From NCBI GenBank assembly GCA_013399015.1, contig VWZX01004909.1, positions 333,336 through 397,335 on the forward strand: a stretch of DNA of 64,000 bases, written 5' to 3'. Below the pieces are notes generated by a model that was given only the letters and a program-made list of their open reading frames with translations, made no database searches and was not told the DNA's origin. Within the stretch, counting starts at the first letter, position 1; each line of letters starts with the position of its first letter. The DNA is from Galbula dea (Eukaryota; Chordata; Aves; Piciformes; Galbulidae). The translations under genes and the position numbers were made by a program. Of this stretch, positions 48,446-59,529 are shown piece after piece.

Positions 48446-48604
48446 TTTCTATTCTATATCTCCTAGGGCTTTGCCTAGCTCAGATGTTCACAGGTCAGGG
48501 ATTTTCTGCATGTCCTTTACCAGCTCAGCACTCAAAGGGCTCCATGAAATTCTTCTACCATCAGAACCTTAAACCATTCATCACCATGACACCTCCATTT
48601 AGAC

Positions 48605-48775
48605 CAGCAATTGAGTCTTAGTCCTGCTTTTTTTCTTTATTTTGTGGTTTTTGTTTGTTGGGTTTTTTTGGGGGGGTTTCTTGTTGTTTTTTTATTTGTT
48701 TGCTTGCTTGATTTTTTTTTTCTTGTAATTATTGATTTTTGTTTGTTTTGGTTTTTTTTCCTCCTGAACATAAAA
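48605..48775 (+). repeat. T/G-rich low-complexity tract
   Basis: Long runs of T with scattered G. Open frames across it on either strand are compositional. Confidence 0.8.
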
Positions 48776-48784
48776 GCATTTTTA

Positions 48785-49115
48785 ACTCCAGAGTTGGACT
48801 CAATAATCCCTGTGGGTTCCTTCCAACTCAGGACATTCAAGGATTAAGTGGTGCCTGACCAGAATAAGGAGTAACTCAGTTTCTCTTTAGTGCCTGGGGC
48901 CATGGTTTAGTGGTGAGCAGGGCAGTCCTTAGCAGGACTGGGCTTATAATTGGACTTGTAAACACTCTAAGTGGCTTTTAGTTTAAACTTCAGGAAGGAG
49001 TTTGACATGAGCAATGATGAACAGCTGATGGATGTGCTTGGTGACCCTGCTTCAGCTGGGGGTAGGACCAGGTGATCTCCAGAGGTCCCTTCCACCCTCT
49101 CCCCTGAGCATATGT
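48785..49115 (+). repeat. Cluster of three short CR1 LINE tails
   Basis: Three sense fragments: 48785-48845 (AGTTGGACTCAATAATCCC), about 48893-48960 (GGGCCATGGTTTAGTGGTGA) and 49030-49115 (GTGACCCTGCTTCAGC, GGTGATCTCCAGAGGTCCC). Each is truncated. Confidence 0.75.
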
Positions 49116-50375
49116 TCTACAGAACATCACTCCTAAGAAGAAACCTTCTGTGGGTGAGAAGGGGCAGGGTTTCTTCATGATTTCACACCACTTATTTGCT
49201 CTTTCTTGTGTAGTTACTACCCAGGCATGCAGGGGATTTTTCCCTATTTGTTTTCCCATCATTTTTTGGGGTGTGGGGGGGTGGTGTTTCAGTATTTTTT
49301 CTGTCCCTCCCCCCCCCATTGCACTGACACAGCATTCAGCTTTTTATTACTCCTTAGCCTAGCCCCCAAAGTACTCATGACTCTACAAAAGAAAGGTTCA
49401 AAACACAATAACAGGAGAATGCCTCAACATCTCCAGAGGTTCAACAGCTCAGCTCAGCACAGTATGGTTCTGAAGTCTAAGTTAGTCTTGGTTCTAAGTC
49501 TTAACCTGCTTTCAGCAAGGGGTATTTTGCAGCCTTATTGCTTCCTACCTTTTTCTCTTAAATGAGGAATCAAGCTCTCCACATTTTTATGCATGTGTTT
49601 ACTTGTTACCAGTCTGGATTGACTCTGGATTTTTCTAGAGCTTCAAAGTTCATCTAAGAATTCACTTGATTTTCTCTTGTGCTGTTCCCACCATCTGCCT
49701 TTGCTTTAAATGTCAGAGCCTTTCACTTCTCTTACTCTGATGTCCTCAATGCCTCTCTTTTCTCCTCACTGACTGGGAATGTTAAGTGTGGTCTCCCCAG
49801 TCTTTTCCCACTTCCAATATTTTTAAACCTAATTTTATTTGTGAACAGGGTTTTTGGTTTTGTTTTTGGTTGGTTTTTTTTAATTGCAAATCCCACACTG
49901 GCCACTTCTTGTTTTCTGTGATCTCCTTTGCAGAGGAACTGCAGAAGAACATGGACTCTGGAGGCTCAGCAGCTCCAACTCTCCTTTCACACAGAGGGAT
50001 TCCACCATGTCCTGGTGCTCAGTGACCTCCTGCCTTCTGAAATCCAGAATCTGAGCAATTATTTCCCTTCAGCTGAACTCATGTAATATTTCTGTCCCTT
50101 AGAGGTGATTCTTGTTGGTTGCCAATGGCATGTTCTCAGGTGTTACTGCAGTAAACGCAAACACCTGACTTCAGCTTTTAAAGACAAGCAACACACTGTG
50201 GTACAAGGAGGTAAGAGAAAGATGTCTGGATGTATATGAACACAGGACAGATGATAAAATATGCTTTGAATGCTTGGGAACATGTTTGATACAAAGTTAG
50301 AAGACAGAGACTGGCAAAGCTGATAAAGAACTCAGGTATTTTGGGAAGTGAGGAATTCAAGAGCAGCTGATAAAC
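49116..50375. other. Intergenic before EXOC2 3' end
   Basis: No recognised gene. An exon-like AG followed by GAACTGCAGAAGAAC near 49934 has no known match. Confidence 0.55.
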
Positions 50376-50390
50376 ATCTCTCTGCATCTT

Positions 50391-50396
50391 TTTATT
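50391..50396 (-). terminator. EXOC2: Candidate poly(A) signal of EXOC2
   Basis: AATAAA on the minus strand about 500 bp after the EXOC2 stop codon. It gives a plausible short 3'UTR (about 50380-50898). Confidence 0.5.
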
Positions 50397-50898
50397 ATTA
50401 TGTATTTTAAAAGTGTGTAGAAGAAAAAGAGTTGAGATCACACACCTGTTTGAGAGCTCAGTAACTGTTTCTGAATAGGAAATGCAGCACAAACACCTCA
50501 TTACTGCCTGATTTAATTGGGAGTTGAGATTTCAGTGACAAAATTAAACCCACGCCCTACCCCCCCCACCCAAACCAGACCGCCTCTAGAGCTGCTTTTC
50601 TTAGAGCTTCCTACATCTTCCAGCAGGTCCCAAAATTCAAGACTATGTAAACATAACTGCCCTAATGCCCTCCACAGAATGAAGCCCAGCAGAGAGAAGA
50701 AAACCCCTGTGAGGAAGGTACTGATGGCCAGAAGTCTCACCCAGCAGCATTCCCCACACCATTACTCAAAAGATTTCTTCTTCCAGTGAAATTCCTTTTG
50801 TTTTCTTCCAGGTCTTCAAAGGAACTGAAATAGTCCAGGAAATGTGGCTGATGTTGAAGCACCTTTGTCCTCCTCAGCTGTCTGCGTGGTGTCATTGA

Positions 50899-50992
50899 CT
50901 AGGTTTTCATCGTGGCTGATGAAGGAGCTTGGAAACAGGTGAGCTGCAAGTGCATGCTGCTCTTAAACTTGTTCAGTAACTGCTCTAGCAAC
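50899..50992 (-). CDS. EXOC2: EXOC2 terminal coding exon
   Basis: 94 nt on the minus strand ending at TAG (50901-50899). [15 protein letters not shown] is identical to the human sequence, and the final residues differ slightly. Confidence 0.94.
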
Positions 50993-52682
50993 CTGTAAAG
51001 GAGAAATAGTTACAGCTTGGGCAGATTCTGAAAAGGGAACCATTCTTAAAGGGCCTAGAGCTGGATCTGTTCAAGCCTCCCAGAAGGTACTTGGTGCAAT
51101 GGACAATATTTCCTAGATTCCACCAAACTACAGGGGTAGGAGCAAGGGTGTGGATAGCTCTGGTGCAGGAGATGCTTGTTGGAACAGGGGAGATGCAGGA
51201 TGGGGTTTTACAGTCCTGCCTGTTTCATTTGCCCTGTATCCTAGGGGAAAATGTGCTCTCAAGCTAAGAGGGCAGCCCTGCATCACCTCCACTGTGGCTC
51301 CTGACCAGCCAGTAACAGAAGAAATTAGACTGCGTGTTACAAGCCAAAAAGCCAACCAAAGAAACCCAAGAACAACAACTTGAAGCACAAAATCAGCATC
51401 TGCTTCCTCAGCAGGTCCTCTGGAAGGTGACTATGGCCACTATCTCCACTCAGTGTCACCACACTGACTGAACAGCTCTAGCTTGGGGCAGAAATGTCTG
51501 GTATTTTACACAAGCACATGTAGATGACTAAGAGCTGCCGGAAGGATGTCAGTTTTGGGGCAACGACCTGGGAAACTGAGGATGTTTTGCACTTGTCTAG
51601 GGCTCAGAACGCTTGAGACAGGTGTAAAAATGCTGCAGTTCTTCAGCCTCCTCTGTCCCACCAAGCTCAAATGCTTGTGACTAAGCAAAAAAAAAAAAAA
51701 AAAAAAACCAACCAATTTTACAGGTGTTTTGGAACTTACTGAGAACTGATGCCTAGTCTTAATAAAGCATAAGGCAAGGAGGTATCTTGAGACTTGTGGC
51801 TAGTGAGGAGTAAGTCTGAGCAGACAGACAGAGGACATCTGGAAGGAGGCAGAGCCCACAGACCATAGACAGCACAAACAGTCTCTCCAGGTGTCTACAA
51901 AATATTCTAAACTCTGACTGCTCAGTGCAAAGTGATTTGGTGCAGTTCAGCTTCTGAAAGCACCACAGACCCAATCTGGAGTTCCAAACACCTACACTTA
52001 CACCAAGGTCCTCGTTGCAAACCCATCCTAGGTGAACCAGACCACTCTTCATGAAGCCGTGCTGCTAAAACAAGACTACCAAAGGCCACGTTGAGTGCAG
52101 CAAAGCAGCTTGGTTGTCACAGGTTCCTGGGGTGGGGAAGGAGGAACCCAGAACAACTCCTCCTCCTGATGTTAAGAAAGAATCACAGACACTTCTTCTC
52201 TGCTCCTAAAATGAAACAGGTCAGTTCTGAGAGGTCTCTATGTATCAGCTGGCGTGAGCTCAGAATTTGTTCCTCCTCTCTTCAGTAAGACAAGACAATG
52301 GACCTCACAGAACCTTTTAAGATTAATGAGGAAGGCTGAAATAGACTGAAATGACAAATGAAAGAGAAGGCTACACTGAACTGAACAGACTAGGATGGGC
52401 CAGAGGGATGTGCCACAAAGCCATCAGCTCTCCCATGTCATCCATCAGGTCATGATTCTTAACTCTGCCCAAAGAGGCTTCTGCTCTGCTACTCAGAAAG
52501 GTCAAATCCAGTGAAGGTTAGCCCTCTTCTTACCAAGATCTGATACAGGAGTAAACAAAGCAATGGCTCCAGAGCCCAGACAGCAGGAGACAAGGAGATG
52601 TCTTATCCATTAGCATACTCACTTTTTGTCAGTGCCACTTGAGAGCTGGGGCAAGGCTTCCAGAGCTTGCTTAAAGCTTGAG
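50899..52682 (-). CDS. EXOC2: EXOC2 (Sec5), exocyst complex component 2, last two coding exons
   Basis: Sec5 is a core subunit of the octameric exocyst that tethers secretory vesicles to the plasma membrane, and a RalA/B effector. On the minus strand the exon 52682-52623 encodes [19 protein letters not shown], and the exon 50992-50899 encodes [20 protein letters not shown] followed by [10 protein letters not shown] and TAG. They join in phase (AAA AA|G TTG). This matches the human C-terminus nearly residue for residue. Acceptors TTCCTTGCAG and CCTTTACAG and donor GTGAGT are sound. The preceding exon should lie to the right, but none was found up to 64000. Convergent with IRF4, as in human. 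Confidence 0.93.
50993..52622 (-). other. EXOC2: EXOC2 last intron
   Basis: 1.63 kb with an A22 run at about 51686-51707. Nothing else was recognised. Confidence 0.85.
52623..52682 (-). CDS. EXOC2: EXOC2 penultimate coding exon
   Basis: 60 nt on the minus strand: one base of a codon, 19 codons and two bases of a Lys codon. The [14 protein letters not shown] core is diagnostic for the Sec5 C-terminal region. Confidence 0.92.
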
Positions 52683-53424
52683 CTGCAAGGAAAACAAAAA
52701 CACTTGGAATTCCTCTGCTACGGCTCTCCCCATTCCCAGTTTCTCCCAATAAATTCCATGGAGATGTGCTGTATTTTAGCCATTCTTCTTTCAATAAATC
52801 AACAAAAGGTTAAGCTGAGACCTGACATTCATGTGCAAACTGATCATGGCTATGGGTGCAGGCAGGGCTCTTGACACTCCTCATGTGATGCGCATCATAC
52901 ACCAATGGTGCAGCGGCAGCTGCTTCAAGACTGCTTGACAACCTGGACCTTGAAGACCTACAGGTAGTTGCCAGCCTGCTTTCTGCCTCAAACTAAGTGA
53001 CCATCAGAGCATGGAGCTGTATGAAAACAGATCTACATCCTTGACAGCACCAACCACTGGTGAGGCCACTGCTTTTTTGTCTCCTTTTCTATTAGAATGG
53101 GCATGTCCCACACTACTTCATTTTGCTCTTGTACCTCACTGAAAAATGATCAATTGCTGAAAGCCTTCTGAAGGCTTTAACTCTCAGGGAGATTGTGAAG
53201 CTGAAGTCACTTTCCATGAGGAGATGTGTGGAGAAGTGGCAGGATATGGCACAAGCTTGTGGAGAGCCCCAATTCTCAATACCCATAGAGGAGGCTCCTG
53301 GCAGTGTCTGGTTCTGTAGCCCCTCTGCTGTGCCTGGCAGGTTCTTGGTCAGTTTGCTGTGCAAATCTGAATGAAACTCAGCAGCATCTGCTTTTGCCTT
53401 GGTTTAGCTGTTATAGGTCAACAA

Positions 53425-53625
53425 GAGTAGGAATGTTGGAAATCAGGAAGAGGCTGCTGACCCAGAAGAGTCTGGCCCCAGCCTTTAGCTCTTGCTCAGC
53501 TTTGAGCAGCTCCCCTCTGGGGCTGCTCTTCTCCAGGCTAAGCAGCCCCAGGGCTCTCAGCCTTTCCTCCTCCCACAGATGCTCCAGTGCTCTCAGCATC
53601 TTCCTAGTGCATCCTTTAGTCTTAA
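53425..53625 (-). repeat. CR1 LINE body fragment next to RPP40 promoter
   Basis: Antisense CR1 text: GGAAATCAGGAAGAGGCTGC-type start, GCTCTTCTCCAGGCTAAGCA and CCTCCTCCCACAGATGCTCC. It ends about 80 bp before the RPP40 CpG island. Confidence 0.8.
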
Positions 53626-53704
53626 GACTTCCCATTCTTATTACCCTGGTTTCAGTCCACTTTACTCAGCCTTATTCTGCGCTTATTCAACCTAAAAGCT
53701 TTTA

Positions 53705-54320
53705 AAGCGACCCTTCCGACAGTTGAGGGGCGTGGCTTGGTGAACGCGGATATCTACGAGCCGCGTACTGTCCGCCCCGGGACCGCCCTTCCCAGACTTC
53801 TGCAGCGGCTGCGCACACTCCCGCGGAAGGACGGAAGTGGCCGGGAAGTGGCCGAGTTGCGCAGGTTCTTTCCTTTATCTTCACTCTGTTTCTGGCCGGT
53901 CTGGTCAGTATTTAGCCATCCCACTCCGGGACGGTGCTTAGGCTGTTTGTTAGAGGATGTCGGTGCCGCCACTGCGGCAGCTCCGTCGGGTGCCTCGGCA
54001 GCTGCTGGTCTGCGAGAAGAGGCACGCGTTCGCAGCGCTGGTGCGGGAGCACGCCTACAACTGCAGGGTGAGTAAGCGAACGAGCAGCCGTTAACGGTTG
54101 TCGGTGAGGCTCCAACCCGTGTGGGCGACAGACCGTCACCGGGCGCCGGTGGGACGCGAGCCCGTGGGAACGGCGGCCGGTGGGAGCAGGCCCCCTCCAG
54201 CCGCCGGTGGGGCGGGAGGAGGGTGGCGGCAGCCCCTCTGAGGCTCATCAGGTGTCCGCGTCTCTCCGGTCCTTCAGCGCGGGCGGAGGGGTCCTGGTAG
54301 CTCTGCCAACCATTACCGGG
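53705..54320 (+). promoter_or_regulatory. RPP40: CpG-island promoter of RPP40
   Basis: Abrupt change to CpG-rich sequence around exon 1. It includes an ETS-type ACGGAAGTGG and a GGGAAGTGG near 53830-53850 and a GGGGCGTGGC (Sp/KLF-type) near 53727. It is TATA-less, as expected for a housekeeping gene. Confidence 0.75.
53957..54067 (+). CDS. RPP40: RPP40 exon 1
   Basis: ATG in the CpG island, then 37 codons (MSVPPLRQLRRVPRQLLVCE to AYNCR) to the donor GTGAGT. It aligns with the RPP40 N-terminus. Confidence 0.9.
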
Positions 54321-57300
54321 GAGCTTTGGTGGCGCCTCAGGCTGCTCTGGGCAGTTTTCTGGGAGGTTTTCCTCCACCCTGTGCTAGGAGGGAGCTCCAA
54401 GACAGAATTCTGGTAGAAGCTTGGTATCTGCCCACGTTTGCTCTGTGCTCCTGGACTTAATGTTCTGTTGCATAGAGGAAAGGTTTTAAACAGAAGGGAA
54501 ATGAGAGCTAGACAGTTCTGTAGGGGAGAATGCGTTGATTCAAAAGCTGTTTTGGATTCTACTTCAGTCCTCACATTTCCACCGAGGTTACATCAATGCT
54601 TAGGCAAGAAAGAAACTGTTTTTTCCAAATAATAAAGCATTTATATGGAAAGAAATATGTGGTCTTTGGGATATTATATATTCTTTTTGTAATTTCTGGG
54701 GTTCCCATAGTAGTGATTTTAATGAATGATGTAGGACTGAAGAATTTCAATTGCCTTAAAATCTGCAGGGGTTGCTAGGTAGTTCCATAAAAACTTTTGA
54801 GAAGGGGAAACTTGTTAGTTCTAATAAGAAACTTATCTGTAATAAGAACTTTGGCAAAATGGGGACATCATTTTACTCTTCAGTTTGTCAAGTAAAATGC
54901 ATGATGAAATTTCCATCTGAAAAAGAAATGTAACTTTTAGCATGGGACAAAGTGATCAGTAAAAAGCAGGTGAGAAGATGCCATTGCCATGTACGTGGCT
55001 TTTGATGGTAGAAACTCTGGCTTTGTTAGTGCTAATGGCTTGCCTAATTACCTAATAATACCTAAATACCTAGTTAAAGGTATTTTGCTGCTTGGGGACT
55101 TCTGTCCCTGCCATGACTGAAGGAACCTGTCCCTCCAGTCACTAGAAGGCAGTTCGAGATGCTATCACAATGAGGGCAGCAGGAGGTGAATATTTACTGC
55201 CATGACAGGGAGTCATATTTGCAGAACCAGATGCTTTTGATAAAGATGCTGTGTATGTGAAAAGTGAGTTTAATAGTCTTTGGTTTCTTTGTGCTCTTAA
55301 TGAATTTAATCTCAATTTGTTTTGATTGGCTAATGATTGCCTTTGCACTTTTTTGCAGTTACAACTATTGACTTGGCTGATGCCAGCTTTCACCCTGAGA
55401 GCAAGAAACATAACCGAGTGCTTTGGGCCTTGAAAGAGAAGAAACCTTTAGAATTGACTTCCTGCTGGCTTGGTGTCCTACAGGTAACCCCAACTGCATG
55501 TGAAACTAACATGCAACTGACACGAAGACAAATATTTGTAGATTTCTTTTCTAGTGCTTGCCCAAATGCATTTTCAGTGGAGGGAAAAGGTAGAGTCAAG
55601 TGTTGGGGTGGGATTTCTGTTTGTTTATTTGGGGAGGTGGCTGTGTTACTTGCTCCACAGTAGAACGTTTCAGTTCAGCAGCACAGCAGTGATGCACAGG
55701 AGATACATTAGTTGCTTCATTTCGTGGTCTCTGTTGCCCAGGCTTTCTGGGGAATTGTTTGCTAGTGCTGCCTCTTCTTTGGGTGTCCTGTGCCTACACA
55801 GGAGTTGGACTTGATGAAGGGGGTGCCTTCCAGCTTGGGAGATTCTGTATGAATCTGTGGCACGTGTAGCCATTATGAATGCACATTCTTCACATTTATT
55901 GACATACATAAGTTACATATCTGATGCAGTACTGGAGCATTGTCATTTCAGCAGTAGTTGCAGGGCTCTGTACAGAGTTCCTGTTTCCATCACATGCCCT
56001 GTACAGGCGCACACACAGAGTCTGCTGTTTTCTGATTTTACTCTCAAGCACTTGAATTGGTTTGATGCTGAAATACCTTTTACCTAAGGGAAGCCACAAT
56101 TTCTTCTAGGGGAGAATTAAATAAGAATGAAGAAAGAGACACATCTTGAAGTGGGAAGTCTGTTATGCACTTAAATGTTACTTAAGTGTTACTTACTTGT
56201 TGTAAGTCAATGAAATTCCTGAAGTCAACCAACTCCTTAGCTTGTTTTGCTCTCACATGCAACTTCTGCTTTCCTTGTGAAACTGTTAATCACAGAATAT
56301 TAGGAGTTGGAAGGGACCTCAAAAGATCATGTAGTCCAACCCCCCTGACACAGCAGGATTCCCTAGACCAGGTCACACAGAAGCGCATCCAGATGGGTTT
56401 TGAATATCTCCATAGAAGGAGACTCCACAACCTCTTTGGGCAGTCTGTTCCAGTGCTGGGTTTCCTCACCTGTACCCTTCCAGTTCTCTCCCCCATCACG
56501 CTAGGGGGAAGTGAGTGAGCAGCTGGGGGGTGTTGGGTGCTTACCAGGGCTAACCCGCAGCACCGTGACAGCTTGTGTATTAATTGCTTGGCCATTAGTT
56601 GCCTCAGTGTTAATTTAGGTGATGAACCAAGCAAATAGTAGCTTTGTGTAAGTTTGGATTACTAAGACTTCCTGTAGAAGATTTAAAGTATATTTATTTG
56701 AATTGGGGCTTTGTTTGTTTTCTTTTCCAGAGACAACAAATCATCAAGCTTCTTATCAACCTATAGCTGTCCTCAGCCCAGCACAGTGGTGGAAAAAGCT
56801 TTTTTGTGCACAATCACAGGTTTTATAATTCCTGAGAAGATAATAGAGTTATTGGAGCAGCTATGGTAAGGGCTGACAGGAGAACATTACTAAGTAAACA
56901 CTTGTGCTTCTGACTTGTCAAGATCACTTGTTCAATACTTTTCAGTGGTGCTGTTGGAGGTAAAGAGCAAGCTATAAAAAATTAAGAGTTTTTTAATTGA
57001 GGAAATGAGCTGAAAGCTTAACATTGGTATAAAGTATTACATTTGAAAATGCTGGGAAACAGCTATATTTGGAAAACAGCTGAATTTGGGAATGCCTGCC
57101 CTGTATTCCAGTAATGGCATTGCTTTTTGTCTTAATTTCTAAGGAACAGTGGCTCTGCTGAGCCCCTACACTTCAAATTCCTCCTGTGTAAATCAGTTAC
57201 CCTCAGCTACGTCTGATATAGTATTTTCCATCTGTATTTAAAACTAGGGTTGAAATCCCTTGATGATACCAAAAGATGCTCCCAAGGTACTTCAGGGTTA

Positions 57301-58559
57301 TGGCAGCATTGAACTTAGTGTTTTGAATCAAGTGCTGTCCCGTGGGACACTGGATAGTGATGGATGAGGGCTCTCTAGTTCTGATTCCATCCCAAAGCAG
57401 ATGCTCTCAGTGTCTCTTGGGTCAGTGTGGTACCTGTACTGTATAGCAGTTCTCCTGATGGCACGTTCTGGAACCTCCTTGCTCTGTGTGAGAGAATGCT
57501 TCAAGTGCCTGATGCCTAATGACTGCAGCACTGACTCAGGGCAGCATTGCTGTTGTGTCTGGAATGTGATCACTGCTCTGGGATCAGTATCCAAATCCCA
57601 TGGAGAAAGCCTCCCCAGGTTAGAGAAAGGGAATAAGGGAGAGAGACTTAGGAACTGGGAAACTAAAACTGCTGTAATGAAAATAATAAGAAGAAAATGA
57701 CATATAGCCAAATCTATATACTGAACCCTACCCCTGATGCAATGACATCACTGTCACAACCGGTGCTCTGGCAGTACTAGGGAAGTCCCAGACTAGACTC
57801 AGATGGGAGCTGGATTCTGGAACTGGGTTCAGGAACACATGGGATGGGAAAGTAGAACAGGCAGAGTCCTCCTCAGACACTGGCCATGGAAGAAGAGCTT
57901 GACCCACATGATCCCTCAGCTTGATCCTGACAGTGACATCCATGGGATGGAATCCCTTGTGGGTCCGTTCAGGGTCACCTCTCCTGTCCCCTCCTCCCCT
58001 CAGGTGCCACCTCTGACTCCCTGCGCCCCAAGGTGGCACACAAGATGTAGCAGTGCCCTTGGTCTGCAGAGGAGCAAGTTGAAGGCAGAGCCTTTCTGCA
58101 GCCCAAGCCTTGGCAGGAACTCTCCCCAGGGAGTGTTCTCCCTGCTGGGAGCAGATGCTGGCTGGGAGAACATGCTGGGAAGTGCAGAAAGTGCAGCCCT
58201 GAGAAGAGACTGAGCTGGGAAGGGAAATCCCTGAACAGGAAAACACTTCAGTGAAAACACTGAAGTCTCTGTGTCTTTGGGGTTTTTGCCTTATATTGTA
58301 TCCTTGAGCATGCTGTCTGTTCCATTCTGGTCACTGACTGACTTGTCTTCTTCCTTGCAGTTGCTATTTTGGTGAACCCAACCTGGCAAGTTGGCAGACC
58401 TTCACTGTGCGTGGCTTTGCAGACAGCCCAGTGTCCTGGAGAGAGAGTGAACATGGATTCCACAAGGGAGGAGAGAACTTGTACAACTTGGTCATTTTTA
58501 GAACTCTGGACTACTGGCTTCAGATGGCTGTAGGAGCTGCTGATGATTGTCCTCCCTGA
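53957..58559 (+). CDS. RPP40: RPP40, RNase P/MRP 40 kDa subunit, incomplete exon set
   Basis: A protein subunit of nuclear RNase P (tRNA 5' maturation) and RNase MRP. Four exons are recognisable: 53957-54067, 55359-55483, 56731-56865 and 58361-58559, together about 190 codons against 363 in human. Diagnostic stretches are LRRVPRQLLVCEK, DASFHPESKKHNRVLWALKE, TYSCPQPSTVVEKAFLCTIT with GFIIPEK next, and RGFADSPVSWRESEHGFHKG running to DYWLQMAVGAADDCPP and the stop. Only the last two exons join in phase. Exon 1 ends in phase 0 but the next begins in phase 1, and that exon ends in phase 0 while the third needs phase 2. Blocks of roughly 100 and 70 residues are therefore missing or unrecognisable. 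It could be a functional gene with lost or misassembled exons, or a partial copy. Confidence 0.85.
54068..55358 (+). other. RPP40: RPP40 first intron, missing-exon interval
   Basis: Read in all three plus frames, it shows no match to the roughly 100 residues expected between exon 1 and the exon at 55359. The CpG-rich part ends near 54320, and the rest is AT-rich ordinary sequence. Confidence 0.6.
55359..55483 (+). CDS. RPP40: RPP40 middle exon (IDLADASFHPESKK)
   Basis: 125 nt from TTTTTTGCAG to GTAACC. It starts with the last 2 nt of a codon and ends in phase 0. It matches human around SIDLMELSLNLDSKK and FKEKKPL. Confidence 0.85.
55795..55860 (+). repeat. CR1 LINE tail, short
   Basis: GGAGTTGGACTTGATGAAGG, GTGCCTTCCAGCTTGGGAGA and TTCTGTATGA. 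Confidence 0.7.
56288..56500 (-). repeat. CR1 LINE 3' fragment, RPP40 intron
   Basis: Antisense tail: ATCACAGAATATTAGGAGTT, GGAAGGGACCTCAAAAGATC, AGTCCAACCCCCCTGAC and GAAGGAGACTCCACAACCTC. Confidence 0.93.
56731..56865 (+). CDS. RPP40: RPP40 penultimate exon
   Basis: 135 nt after TTTTCCAG with 1 nt of a codon, then 44 codons (DNKSSSFLSTYSCPQPSTVV ... IIELLEQL) and TG of a Cys codon. Donor GTAAGG. Confidence 0.93.
58361..58559 (+). CDS. RPP40: RPP40 terminal coding exon
   Basis: 199 nt after TTCCTTGCAG that completes the Cys codon, then CYFGEPNLASWQTF ... MAVGAADDCPP and TGA at 58557-58559. Strongly conserved with human. Confidence 0.95.
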
Positions 58560-59035
58560 AGCTGTGTCTGCAGAAGTTGTTTTGATAATCCCTGTATGGC
58601 TTGGGAACCTCCAATGTCTGTTACTGTATGGAAAGCTAATAGGATAGATTTTATTGAAATCCTTGGGTAGCAAGTGAAGTACTAAGAGACTGTTTGTGTT
58701 TCCATTATTTATAGCCCTTAAAGGATGACCTACAATGGAAGGAATGGCCTTCAGTCTCTTCACTGTTATACAGTGCCTTCTGAAAGACTTCACAGTGCTG
58801 CAGACATGGTTTTGAGAGCTTAAGTCCTTGGGAATTGACTGCAGGTGATTTCCTTTTATCCAGGAGTCATTTGGAACTGGAGTTAAGAGATTGCTAGCTA
58901 AAACATTTAGGGGGAAGCTCATCTTGGGATTAAATGTTTTCTTTCTTTACATGAAAGATCTGTAAAGCATTCAAATTTGTGTTTAAGACAAACCAGCCTG
59001 GCTGCTGGCAAATAAAAGCCTAATTAGGAGAAAAA
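58560..59035 (+). other. RPP40: RPP40 3'UTR with poly(A) signal at 59011
   Basis: About 460 bp from the stop to AATAAA at 59011-59016. No repeat was seen. Confidence 0.65.
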
Positions 59036-59529
59036 TGGTGAGGAGAAGATGTGTGCCAGTTGGAGGAGCACCCACTGAACATGGAAAAAGTCAAGTTTTA
59101 CTGATCTGCCTTTGGTGTTTGGTAGATCACAGTTGGTTATCAGAATTGGATTAGCAGGGATGCAAAAGGCTGCTGCTTGCTTTCTTACTTGACCTCCACA
59201 CACACTCACACCTTCTGAAAAGTATCTTGTGGTTCTTGTGTACAGGACAACCCATGAAGCTAGGATTTCACTGTTGTGTTACTGCAGGAGTGTTTCTGGG
59301 AAGAATGTGACCAACATAGCCTCAAACAAGGCACTGAAACATGTTCTGTTTGTTAAACAAAAAATCCAGGTGAACTCCTGTGGAAATGCAGGAAAGGTTG
59401 GGTGGTATTTTGGGAGGGGAGAGGGGTGTCATGGAAGTATCAGTACAGTGCTGTAATGGAAGTTGCTCACTTGATGGAGTGAGAGATTGGTAGTGGAAGT
59501 TAGGGCACAGCTGTATATGAAGTTGTTAG

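Larger units (their letters stand above)
55484..56730 (+). other. RPP40: RPP40 intron with two CR1 pieces
   Basis: Contains a short CR1 tail (55795-55860, sense) and a longer antisense CR1 (56288-56500). The expected roughly 70-residue exon block was not found. Confidence 0.6.

Noticed and set aside
48605..48847. Hydrophobic Phe/Val-rich small protein
   Set aside because: It is translated from a T/G-rich low-complexity tract; composition alone explains it.
50811..50938. Plus-strand exon between TTTCTTCCAG and GTGAGC
   Set aside because: The donor-like GTGAGC lies within the EXOC2 terminal exon read from the other strand; minus-strand coding is far better supported.
53113..53364. Further EXOC2 exon on the minus strand
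   Set aside because: The translated residues do not match the Sec5 sequence preceding [10 protein letters not shown], and the frame has no suitable splice borders.
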